64,000 nucleotides of DNA from Catellicoccus marimammalium M35/04/3. GTDB lineage: Bacteria; Bacillota; Bacilli; Lactobacillales; Catellicoccaceae. Below are positions 16,980 to 24,750 of the stretch, piece after piece (position 1 is the first letter of the stretch; each line of letters begins with the position of its first letter). The stretch spans positions 1-64,000 of the forward strand of contig NZ_AMYT01000008.1 in the NCBI RefSeq assembly GCF_000313915.1, given 5' to 3'. The notes beneath the pieces are model-generated. The model was not told the origin of the DNA. It saw only the letters and a program-made list of their open reading frames with translations, and searched no databases. The position numbers were made by a program, and so were the translations under genes.

Positions 16980-18893
16980 CTAACGACAAGCATTGGCATT
17001 AATATATCCACGCCATTGATTATTTTCATCGTATAATGAATAATATGTAGAACCATTAATATGATGATATAGTCCTTTTGCTAAATAAGTTTTATTATAA
17101 AGATTTTTACTTTTATCTTTCACATCTTTGAATTGCTTAAGCTCGCGCCAAACATTATAACTATCTTTTACCACAGTTACATCTTTACCATATGGTATAT
17201 AAACTCCTTTAGGTTCTTCAGCTTCATTTATTGCTCTAGAATCTACATATCCACACCATTGATTATCGTCATTATAAAGTGAATAATAAACAGAACCATT
17301 AATATGTTTATACCAACCTTTTACTAAATAAGTTTTTTGATAAGCATTTTCAATTGGTTGTTTGATTGTTTTGAATTCCTCTAATTCACGCCAAATATTA
17401 TAATTTTTCTTCATTACCGTAGCATATACCTTTGTATCATGCCATACTCCCTTAGGCATATCTGCCCATGATAAAGCATCAGTATTAATATATCCATGCC
17501 AATTACCATCTGAATCATATAATGAAGCATAATAACTTCCATTGTAATGGGCATAAACCCCACGTACTTTATAAGTTTGATTAACTAAATTAGAACTATT
17601 ATCCATAATCGTATTAAAATTATCAATATTACGCCAAATATTGTAATTTTCTTTAATGATAGAAGCATACGGTTTAGTTCCAGTAATCATTTCTCCTCGT
17701 GGATTCTCTTTTTCTATCACATCATTTTTACGAACATATCCATGCCATTGATCTTCTTGATCATATAAAGAATAATAACGGATGCCATCAACATCATAAT
17801 ACCCTTTGATTTTCCATGTATGATTACTTAATTGTTCTGTTGTACCCACTTTTGTTAATGGTGCTAATTTATTATAGCGAGGAGCATCATTTTTCAAAAT
17901 TGTTGCATAAGCTTTATAGTGATGAAATTCTGGTTTTTCTTCTGGTTTTGCCTCTGGCTTAACTTCTGGTTTAGTTGTAGATTTTCCTGTGAAACGACCC
18001 GTATAATCAATATTTCCATCGATATAACCTGTATAATCATTTCCTGATGGTAAACGCATTGTTGAAGTGAATTGCCATGCCTCTACAGATCCTTTAAACC
18101 ATAAATTATTCGCAGATGGAGAATATGGATAAGCCGCCATCCAAATACTATCTGCTCCTAATACGTTGCGGTCTAATACCCCTGTATCAAACCAATTTTG
18201 ATAGCCATAGTGTAAAACACTTTGAATTCCATGGGTACGAATTAAACGTAAGGCAAAATAAACAGAATTTTGTGTTGTATATCCATTATTACATCCTGCA
18301 TCTTCAATATCGTTAACCATTAACGTATTATTACCTAATCCTAATTGGCGAGCATATTGAACAAAGTAATCTGCTTCTGCTTCTGCTTGAGCCTTATTTT
18401 TAAAACGAGAAAAATGATAGACAGACACTTTCATTCCCGCTTTTTTAGCCATAGAGATTTGTTGTCCAGCATAAGGGTTACGATAAGACGTTCCCTCTGT
18501 TAATTTTACAACTACTCCTTTAACGCCACGAGCCTTTAGTGTATTGTAATCTCGTTGAGTCATTGCGCCTTGGTAAGAAGATACATCAATAAAATCTTGG
18601 CGAGGACGTGATTTATCCCCAACCGTGAAGACATCACACCCTTGTCGCCCTTTAGGAATAAAACTTCCCATTGTATGGTTTCCAGCTTTTTCTGGCTTAG
18701 CATCGCGAACCGCCTTTGTTTCTGGCTTCATCGTTAATAACTTACCATTATAAAAAACTGTCTCTCCTTTTTTTGAAGTAGATGTTGTTTCTGTTGTCAC
18801 TTCTTTTGTTGTATCTTTTTCTTTTGCTTGAGCTACCATTGGTACACCCAATAAAAACGTACTAATCAATAATGTTGAATAATATTTTTTCAT
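16980..18893 (-). CDS. secreted GH25 lysozyme with four C-terminal GW-like repeats
   Basis: A 637-residue peptidoglycan hydrolase. A signal peptide (about 1-24, ending VAQA) is followed by a Thr-rich stretch and a GH25 muramidase domain at about 98-300; FIDVSSYQ (Asp103) and MVNDIED (Asp195, Glu197) carry the expected acidic active-site residues. A Pro/Glu/Lys linker (308-323) leads to four tandem repeats of about 78 residues (from residue 327), each with YxxIxKxxxNxWR early and YYSLYDxxxxWxGY late, resembling SH3-like GW modules that bind wall teichoic or lipoteichoic acids. There is no LPXTG. It could act in cell separation or as a secreted antagonist of other bacteria. The repeat family name is inference. 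Confidence 0.9.
   Translation of the reverse strand: MKKYYSTLLISTFLLGVPMVAQAKEKDTTKEVTTETTSTSKKGETVFYNGKLLTMKPETKAVRDAKPEKAGNHTMGSFIPKGRQGCDVFTVGDKSRPRQDFIDVSSYQGAMTQRDYNTLKARGVKGVVVKLTEGTSYRNPYAGQQISMAKKAGMKVSVYHFSRFKNKAQAEAEADYFVQYARQLGLGNNTLMVNDIEDAGCNNGYTTQNSVYFALRLIRTHGIQSVLHYGYQNWFDTGVLDRNVLGADSIWMAAYPYSPSANNLWFKGSVEAWQFTSTMRLPSGNDYTGYIDGNIDYTGRFTGKSTTKPEVKPEAKPEEKPEFHHYKAYATILKNDAPRYNKLAPLTKVGTTEQLSNHTWKIKGYYDVDGIRYYSLYDQEDQWHGYVRKNDVIEKENPRGEMITGTKPYASIIKENYNIWRNIDNFNTIMDNSSNLVNQTYKVRGVYAHYNGSYYASLYDSDGNWHGYINTDALSWADMPKGVWHDTKVYATVMKKNYNIWRELEEFKTIKQPIENAYQKTYLVKGWYKHINGSVYYSLYNDDNQWCGYVDSRAINEAEEPKGVYIPYGKDVTVVKDSYNVWRELKQFKDVKDKSKNLYNKTYLAKGLYHHINGSTYYSLYDENNQWRGYINANACR
16983..17915 (-). 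repeat. four tandem GW-like wall-binding repeats
   Basis: The 3' third of the lysozyme gene encodes four copies of a unit of about 78 codons, starting near residues 327, 405, 485 and 565. Copies two to four are most alike (NYNIWR or SYNVWR followed by a HINGSxYYSLYD-type core), suggesting recent duplication; the first is more diverged. Confidence 0.8.
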
Positions 18894-19035
18894 AATTACC
18901 TCTCTTACTCTTTAATCCTATAAACATTTCTCATACGTTTATTATAGTATAATTGCTCTGTCAAAGATTACTAATTATTAGAAAAATCACGGCAAAAAAT
19001 GAAAAAAAAAGAGAGAACACTTCTCTCTTCTTTGT

Positions 19036-19109
19036 AAGGCGGATGAAGGGAATCGAACCCTCGAATGCCGGAGCCACAATCCGGAGCGTTAACCACTTCG
19101 CCACATCCG
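19036..19109 (-). tRNA. tRNA-His (GTG)
   Basis: The minus strand folds as a full cloverleaf with anticodon GTG in the loop TTGTGGC. The extra 5' G (G-1) pairs with C73, the identity mark of tRNA-His. CCA is not encoded. Confidence 0.93.
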
Positions 19110-19127
19110 CCATATTTATATTTGGGT

Positions 19128-19200
19128 AATGCTCCCTGCCAGAATTGAACTGGCGTTACCGGGTTACGAATCCGATGTTCTACCACTAAACTAAGGGAGC
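19128..19200 (-). tRNA. tRNA-Thr (CGT) with an imperfect anticodon stem
   Basis: The minus strand gives a seven-pair acceptor (GCTCCCT with AGGGAGC), discriminator A73, a D arm, and a T arm (GCCAG with CTGGC). The anticodon loop reads TTCGTAA, giving anticodon CGT. The anticodon stem is TCGGA against CCCGG: it has an A31-C39 mismatch next to the loop and a T27-G43 wobble. The variable loop has four bases. CCA is not encoded. Confidence 0.75.
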
Positions 19201-19260
19201 ATTTCTGTTATTTATTATAGCATACTCTTGAAATTGTGCAAGAATTTTTTGGTAAAAAAA

Positions 19261-19286
19261 TTCAGTAAGGAAAATTCCCTACTGAA
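19261..19286 (-). terminator. terminator after the NlpC/P60 pseudogene
   Basis: A 12-bp stem with one G-U pair (TTCAGTArGGAA against TTCCyTACTGAA) is followed on the minus strand by a T-rich tract. Confidence 0.7.
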
Positions 19287-19292
19287 CTATTT

Positions 19293-19802
19293 TTATAAAA
19301 ATGGTCTTTTTACTCCAGCGATAACATTTCGCTGAGCATTACGAATTGGTCAAACCACAACTTTTGGTGGCCAACTTTCGATTACTTTATCATTTCCTAG
19401 ATAAATTGCTACATGCCAAATCGTTTGTGTCCCTGGCTGATAATAGAAAATTAAGTCTCCTCGTTGGCGTTCTTGATAAGAAACTCGTTTTAATTTTGGG
19501 GAAGCCCATAAATTTCTAGAATTATATTCGTTTCCTGGGAATGCATGATGAATAGAACTGATTGGTGCAGGATCAATGCCTCCTGCATATAGTGCTTGCA
19601 TCACTAACCTTGAGCAATCTACACCATATTTTGGACTAGATGAAGCTCCTTACAAATATTTATTTCCTAAATATTTATAGGCTTGTTGAATCATTGCTTC
19701 AATATGTTTTTGACGATTATCCCAAGCATGAGCTTGTAATGGAGCTACATAGGCATCAATTTCTTTCCAACTTTTTGCTGAATAACCTAGTTTCGTCCAC
19801 AT
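19293..19802 (-). pseudogene. broken NlpC/P60 cysteine peptidase gene
   Basis: Reading 170 codons in one frame from the ATG at 19802 gives an NlpC/P60-like protein interrupted twice. Codon 51 is TAA (19652-19650), in a place where homologues have KYxxGG leading to the catalytic CS; codon 151 is TGA (19352-19350), a single change from CGA. The text between is intact: GVDCS with the catalytic Cys, then GDLIFYY and the WHVAIYLGNDKVIES His region. The Gly normally after Cys-Ser is Arg here (DCSRLV), a further sign of decay. An in-frame TAA lies just before the ATG, and no signal peptide is left. No frameshift is needed. Either a recent pseudogene or, less likely, readthrough. Confidence 0.85.
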
Positions 19803-19822
19803 TTTTTCTTTTTAACTCTCCT

Positions 19823-20260
19823 TTATTTTAAAGGAATACAAAATTCACATAAATTTGATGCTATTTTTGGAAAAGTATATCGTTCAATGATTGGCTTTGA
19901 ATCATCTAATACTAAATCAGCAGTTAAGGTTTGGATATTTTCCCAAAACTCTGATATCGCTTTTTCATCATGTTCAACTTCAAATACAGCATATTGACCA
20001 TTATCAATATTACGAATCGGTAAATTATAATCAATATTTTCATCTGAGATGATCATACCTACATCATAACGCTGATTTTCTTTTGAAACATATAGAGGAT
20101 TATCTAATGCTATACCAAGTATAATTGTTCTTTCATCCAATAATTCCTGATGTTCCAAATGTAATTTGAATTTTTCCATCAAGGATTTATTTTCTAAACC
20201 ATATTCACCAATTCTGCGCATGTATGCTATTTTAATATCTTTAAATTCTTCAATTTTCAA
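19823..20260 (-). CDS. GyrI-like effector-binding domain protein
   Basis: A stand-alone 145-residue protein with the GyrI/SbmC-like small-molecule binding fold: the early RRIGEYG motif (residues 15-21) and the later GQYAVFEVEHDEKAISEFW stretch near residue 88 are typical. Such proteins bind hydrophobic ligands or, as in SbmC, protect gyrase; others are the sensor half of AraC- or MerR-type regulators. No DNA-binding domain is attached. The start is a TTG at 20260, seven bases after a strong AGGAGG. It ends 20 bases before the NlpC/P60 pseudogene. Function is not predictable beyond ligand binding. Confidence 0.75.
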   Translation of the reverse strand: MKIEEFKDIKIAYMRRIGEYGLENKSLMEKFKLHLEHQELLDERTIILGIALDNPLYVSKENQRYDVGMIISDENIDYNLPIRNIDNGQYAVFEVEHDEKAISEFWENIQTLTADLVLDDSKPIIERYTFPKIASNLCEFCIPLK

Positions 20261-20410
20261 GTTATTTCCTCCTACTTCAAGTAAGTATCAAGCTTGATAA
20301 ATTAACAATAAATTGATTTAAAATGAATTTCAATAAATTTTTTAAAATATAACCCTCATTAATATTAATCCAATCTATTTTCTCCAAAATACTAATATAT
20401 AATAAAAAAA

Positions 20411-20434
20411 TCTTCGCAATAACTTTTGCGAAGA
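20411..20434 (-). terminator. terminator after the CBS-domain gene
   Basis: A 9-bp stem TCTTCGCAA with TTGCGAAGA around a six-base loop, followed by T-rich sequence on the minus strand. Confidence 0.75.
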
Positions 20435-20442
20435 CTTTTCGT

Positions 20443-20934
20443 TTATTTTTTCTCAATTCGATATTCTTTTTCTAATTCATGAGCTAAAAAATTGATTCGT
20501 TTTAAAATTTCTTTTCTCGTCACAATCCCTAAAAACACATTCTTTTCATCGACTACCGGTAGGAAGTTAAAATGAACCATTTCTCGTAATAATTGGGCAT
20601 CGTCATATCCTTGCACCAAAACATTATTTTTTCGATCCATCACATCTTCTACTTTTAGTGTTTTCATTTTTTCTCCAGAGATTTCATCCCAATCTAGTAA
20701 ATCTCCCATAATGGTTGATAAACCGATCGTTCCAGCAAATTTTCCGTCATCATCAATTACTGGGATTCGATTATATCCCAAACTAGATAACACTAATGCA
20801 GCATGCATTACAGAATGTTCTGGCATAACGTGAGCTACATTTTCAGCTGGAATTAAAAGCTCTTCTGGAAATAAATAGTGAGTCACTACAGGTCCAATCA
20901 TTGACGGTCTGCTCTCTTTCTTTTTATTTTTCAA
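20443..20934 (-). CDS. cbpB: CBS-domain protein, CbpB/DarB type
   Basis: A 163-residue cytoplasmic protein built of two CBS motifs (about residues 30-85 and 95-150), matching in length and form the Listeria CbpB / Bacillus DarB (YkuL) family. Those proteins bind c-di-AMP and, when free of it, activate the (p)ppGpp synthetase Rel. RIPVIDDDGKFAGTIG and LPVVDEKNVFLGIVTRKEIL are the diagnostic CBS strands. The c-di-AMP synthase CdaA is encoded 3 kb away, which supports the assignment though it is not proof. It is followed by its own terminator. Confidence 0.75.
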   Translation of the reverse strand: MKNKKKESRPSMIGPVVTHYLFPEELLIPAENVAHVMPEHSVMHAALVLSSLGYNRIPVIDDDGKFAGTIGLSTIMGDLLDWDEISGEKMKTLKVEDVMDRKNNVLVQGYDDAQLLREMVHFNFLPVVDEKNVFLGIVTRKEILKRINFLAHELEKEYRIEKK

Positions 20935-20979
20935 CAGTTCTAATATACTACAAAAAGAAATTTTTTGCTTTTGTTTTTT

Positions 20980-21360
20980 CTAAGATTCAATTAATTTTAT
21001 TATTTTTTTAGGAATCTCTACAAAAGATTGAGCGTTCATTTCTTTTTTCACCTGACGAAATTCTTTTTCTGGCGTTGCTTGCGTTTTTTTATAAAAAGCA
21101 TGTAAAAGGTAATAATCTTGTTGCTCCACTTGGAAAAATAAACGATAATTCCCTAGGCGCATTTTATAAAGATTATTATACCCTGTCCTTTGTTTTGGTG
21201 TTTTTTTTACTAACGGTCTTTCTAAAGGTAGAGTCTTCTCTTGCATTTGCGATAAAGTGTGTAGCATTTTTTGATAGGTACTTTTTTCTTGATGAGCTAC
21301 TTCTTCTAACCACTCAATGATGGGTAGATTCCCTTTGCGATCTTGATAACAATAAATCAT
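20980..21360 (-). CDS. RelE/HigB-like toxin-fold protein without obvious antitoxin
   Basis: A 126-residue basic protein of the RelE/ParE superfamily, closest to the phage Gp49/HigB branch: IIEWLEEVAHQEK at the start, and the YKMRLGNYRLFFQ and YYLLHAFYKKTQATPEKE segments typical of that fold. Members act as ribosome-dependent mRNases when paired with an antitoxin. The start at 21360 follows a GAGAGGG ribosome site; an ATG 18 bases earlier lacks one. No helix-turn-helix antitoxin gene lies on either side: upstream is glmM behind a terminator, downstream the CBS gene. It could be an orphan toxin, a tamed relative, or paired at a distance. Confidence 0.65.
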   Translation of the reverse strand: MIYCYQDRKGNLPIIEWLEEVAHQEKSTYQKMLHTLSQMQEKTLPLERPLVKKTPKQRTGYNNLYKMRLGNYRLFFQVEQQDYYLLHAFYKKTQATPEKEFRQVKKEMNAQSFVEIPKKIIKLIES

Positions 21361-21384
21361 TGGTCTTCCCTCTCTCATAAAAAG

Positions 21385-21411
21385 AAAAAATGTAGCTAAG
21401 CTACATTTTTT
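21385..21411 (-). terminator. terminator after glmM
   Basis: A 12-bp stem (AAAAAATGTAGC with GCTACATTTTTT) around TAA, ending in a T run on the minus strand, separates glmM from the RelE-like gene. Confidence 0.85.
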
Positions 21412-22773
21412 CTAATCTTCTAATCCGATTTGTTCACGAACAACTTCGGCAATTTTTTCTACATAATAATGAACTTTATCTTTTGTTGGTGCTTCTGCCA
21501 TTACACGTAATAATGGTTCTGTTCCTGAAGGACGAACTAAAATACGCCCATCACCATTCATTTCTTCTTCTGCTTCGGCAATTACTGCTGCAATTTCTGG
21601 ATTTTCTAAGGCATGATACTTATCTGTGACACGAATATTCACTAATTCTTGTGGATATTCTTCTACTTCACTAGCTAATTCAGATAATTTCTTACCTGTC
21701 TGTTTCATTACGTTCATTAATTGAATTCCAGTTAACAATCCGTCTCCTGTTGTATTGTAGTCTAAGAAGATAATATGACCTGATTGTTCTCCACCAAAAT
21801 TATAATGATGATTACGCATTTCTTCTACTACGTAACGATCTCCTACTTGAGTCGCAACAGATTTCATTCCTGCATTTTCTAGTGCTTTATAGAATCCAAG
21901 ATTACTCATTACTGTAGAAACAATCGTACTTTCATGAAGGCGATTATTTTCATTCATGTATTTACCACAAATGTACATAATTTTATCACCATCGACTAAG
22001 TTTCCTAACTCATCTACAGCAATACAGCGGTCTCCATCTCCATCAAAAGCTAAACCTAAATCGGCACCTTCTTCTACGACCATTTTTGCTAAAGCTTCTG
22101 GATGAGTAGAACCTACACCATCATTGATGTTTAATCCATCAGGTTGCATTCCCATTGTATAAAAATCTGTTTCTAAATCAGCAAATAAACGATTCACAAT
22201 CGTTGAAGTTGCTCCGTTTGCTGCGTCTAAACAAACAGTTAATCCAGACAAATCTTCATTAATCGTTTGTGTTAAGAATTGTGCATATTTCAATAATCCT
22301 TCTGGGAACTCATCAACCGTTCCTAAACCTTCTGCTGATGGACGTGGTAATTCATCCACTTCGGCATCTAATAAAGCTTCAATTTCTGCTTCTTGTTCAT
22401 CTAATAATTTGTATCCGTCTGGACCAAAGAATTTAATTCCATTGTCACAAGCTGGATTATGTGATGCTGAAATCATTACACCAGCATCTGCATTTTGTGT
22501 ACGTGTTAAATACGCTACAGCAGGTGTTGAGACAACTCCTAATTGAAAAACTTCAATCCCTACAGATAATAATCCAGAAATTAGGGCTTGTTCTAACATT
22601 TGTCCAGAAATACGTGTATCTCTTGCCACTAAAACTAAAGGACGACGACTAGGATCTACGTGATGTTGTGTTAACACAAATCCTCCACAACGTCCTAATT
22701 TAAAGGCTAATTCTGGTGTTAACTCTTGGTTAGCTACACCACGAACACCATCTGTACCAAAATATTTTCCCAT
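21412..22773 (-). CDS. glmM: phosphoglucosamine mutase
   Basis: GlmM converts glucosamine-6-phosphate (the GlmS product) to glucosamine-1-phosphate for UDP-GlcNAc synthesis. The 453 residues include the phospho-serine loop [12 protein letters not shown] (near residue 100), the metal-binding DGDGDRC (near 240), the sugar-binding GGEQSGH (near 327), and the C-terminal phosphate-binding [12 protein letters not shown] (near 408). All are intact. It is the third gene of cdaA-cdaR-glmM; in other Firmicutes GlmM binds and restrains CdaA, tying wall precursors to c-di-AMP. Confidence 0.97.
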   Translation of the reverse strand: MGKYFGTDGVRGVANQELTPELAFKLGRCGGFVLTQHHVDPSRRPLVLVARDTRISGQMLEQALISGLLSVGIEVFQLGVVSTPAVAYLTRTQNADAGVMISASHNPACDNGIKFFGPDGYKLLDEQEAEIEALLDAEVDELPRPSAEGLGTVDEFPEGLLKYAQFLTQTINEDLSGLTVCLDAANGATSTIVNRLFADLETDFYTMGMQPDGLNINDGVGSTHPEALAKMVVEEGADLGLAFDGDGDRCIAVDELGNLVDGDKIMYICGKYMNENNRLHESTIVSTVMSNLGFYKALENAGMKSVATQVGDRYVVEEMRNHHYNFGGEQSGHIIFLDYNTTGDGLLTGIQLMNVMKQTGKKLSELASEVEEYPQELVNIRVTDKYHALENPEIAAVIAEAEEEMNGDGRILVRPSGTEPLLRVMAEAPTKDKVHYYVEKIAEVVREQIGLED

Positions 22774-22791
22774 TATCTAAACCTCTCTTAA

Positions 22792-23757
22792 TTACGTATT
22801 CCGTTTCAACTGCGGAATAATAGTTACCGCAACGGAATGAGTGTCGCTTTCTACTCCTTCTGGTAGAGAAAGACTTACTTTTCTTGTTAGTGTTTTATCC
22901 ACATTGTCTATATTAACATAAACATTCACGTTATGAATAGACTTCAAGACATTCATTTTTCCTTGTAAAGTAATCTCTTGGGTATCACATAAGAATTGAT
23001 AATTTTCAATTCCTTTCGCAGGCGTCCCACTTTGTAGTAAATTCAAAGGTACCTTTTTATGTGGACGATCTACCTTGACAGACACAATCGCATGTTTTGG
23101 ATTACAATCCACTTTTACTTCCTGACCATTGAAATCATAAGCTTTAATGACTCCTTGTTCTTGGAAATCATTTTTAATTCCACTTTGATCAGGCAACATA
23201 ACCATTACTTTTTGGATTTTATTCATATCTTGAGTCGAAGTACTAATTTTTACCGTTTTAGGTTGAATCGAAATATTTTGAATTTCCATTCCTTTTTCTA
23301 ACCATTTTTCATTGACATTGGTTTGTAATGAAAAATTACGTTGTTCTTTATTTGCAATAGTCACTGTAATTTTCTTTGTACCAAGACTAGCTTTTAGTGC
23401 TGAATTCAAATTTTTCACCGTTAAAGGAACGACATAAGTTCCTGGAGTATAATTTTGTAAATCAGCTACAACAGAAAAATGTCTTGTTTGTCGATTCGTT
23501 TCTGCATCTAAAGCTACTCGATTTTTTGAAGATAGACGAACAGATACATCAGAAACTTCCGCATTTACAAAATATTTATCCTTATCATATTCTAGTTCAA
23601 TCGGCACATTAGAAATCGTTTCTGTATAGACATCAGTTCCTTTTGATTCTTGGAAAGTTACTTCTTGATTCGAATGATTGGCATTGAAGAAAAGAAGTAA
23701 GGCAAAAAAGAGAGAAATAAATAAATAAAACCATTTACTTTGACTAAATTTACCCAC
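22792..23757 (-). CDS. cdaR: CdaA regulatory protein CdaR (YbbR domains)
   Basis: CdaR is a membrane-anchored protein that modulates the cyclase CdaA. A GTG start at 23757 is preferred: it lies seven bases after GGGGGA and overlaps the cdaA stop by 8 bases; the frame extends further upstream inside cdaA without a better site. The resulting 321 residues have one N-terminal helix (WFYLFISLFFALLLFF) and then tandem YbbR repeats outside the membrane, with recurring PIELEYD-like and VPLTVKNLN-like strands. Three to four YbbR units fit the length. It is read between cdaA and glmM, the conserved order in Firmicutes. Confidence 0.92.
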   Translation of the reverse strand: MGKFSQSKWFYLFISLFFALLLFFNANHSNQEVTFQESKGTDVYTETISNVPIELEYDKDKYFVNAEVSDVSVRLSSKNRVALDAETNRQTRHFSVVADLQNYTPGTYVVPLTVKNLNSALKASLGTKKITVTIANKEQRNFSLQTNVNEKWLEKGMEIQNISIQPKTVKISTSTQDMNKIQKVMVMLPDQSGIKNDFQEQGVIKAYDFNGQEVKVDCNPKHAIVSVKVDRPHKKVPLNLLQSGTPAKGIENYQFLCDTQEITLQGKMNVLKSIHNVNVYVNIDNVDKTLTRKVSLSLPEGVESDTHSVAVTIIPQLKRNT

Positions 23758-24613
23758 GTTTGCGTCCCCCTTTATTGCGTAATTGTTCCCAAATGGAAGG
23801 ATTTGCTTCTTCTTCAACAATTAATTCTTGGCGTAAAATTTTCAAATACATTTCTTGAGATAAGTCGTTATACATTTCTCCATTAAGAGTAATACTTACA
23901 TTCCCTGTCTCTTCTGAAACAACAATCGTTACCGCATCGCTAACTTCACTAATTCCTACCGCAGCACGATGTCGAGTTCCATATTCTTTAGGAATGGTTG
24001 TTCTTTCTGATAAAGGTAAATAAGCACAAGCAACAGCAATATGATCTTCACGAATAATTACTGCTCCATCATGAAGAGGAGTATTCGGAATAAAAATATT
24101 AATTAATAGCTCGCCAGAAATATCCGCATCAATGGGAATCCCTGTTTCAATATATTCTTCTAAATCTACTTTTCTTTGAATCGTAATCAATGCCCCAATA
24201 CGACGTTTAGACATATATTGGATTGCTTTATCATACGCTAAGATAATCGCATCTTCTTTATTTTTCCACCCTGCCTGGGTTTTCTTTTTAAATAATTTAA
24301 AACGTCCTAGATGTTCCAGTCCTTTACGAATTTCTGGTTGGAAAATAACAATTGCTGCAATCACCCCGTACGTGATAAATTGGTCCATTAACCAAGAAAT
24401 CGTATTTAATCCAATCCATCCACTAACCATTCGAATGACTAAGATCAAAGCAACTCCTTTAACAACTTGAATCGCTTTTGTTCCTTTGAGTAACATAATG
24501 GTTTTATAAACGATGAACCAAACTAACAAAATATCTAAGATATTAATCCAAAAATGAGTGTTAAACACTTGAGCTTTCAAAAGCTCAAGTATTTGTACAA
24601 TTTGTTGTTCCAT
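23750..24613 (-). CDS. cdaA: diadenylate cyclase CdaA
   Basis: CdaA makes the second messenger c-di-AMP from two ATP. Three membrane helices (about residues 15-35, 42-60 and 65-85) precede the DAC domain, with the catalytic LHDGAVII (DGA, near residue 180) and GTRHRAAVG (RHR, near 213) motifs intact. I place the start at 24613, giving 287 residues as in other CdaA proteins; the frame is open to an ATG at 24673, but that adds 20 basic residues not usual for the family. Neither start has a strong ribosome site. It leads the cdaA-cdaR-glmM operon. Confidence 0.95.
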   Translation of the reverse strand: MEQQIVQILELLKAQVFNTHFWINILDILLVWFIVYKTIMLLKGTKAIQVVKGVALILVIRMVSGWIGLNTISWLMDQFITYGVIAAIVIFQPEIRKGLEHLGRFKLFKKKTQAGWKNKEDAIILAYDKAIQYMSKRRIGALITIQRKVDLEEYIETGIPIDADISGELLINIFIPNTPLHDGAVIIREDHIAVACAYLPLSERTTIPKEYGTRHRAAVGISEVSDAVTIVVSEETGNVSITLNGEMYNDLSQEMYLKILRQELIVEEEANPSIWEQLRNKGGRKRG

Positions 24614-24750
24614 ATTTTTACGACTACCTTTTATTCCTATTGATTTTCTAAAGGTAGCTTTTCCTTTCTTCATCGTCTGTCTGTTTTTATCATTTCTTTT
24701 TCTTACGACTCATAAATCATCCGACAAAAATAACTCTTCAGAATACAACT

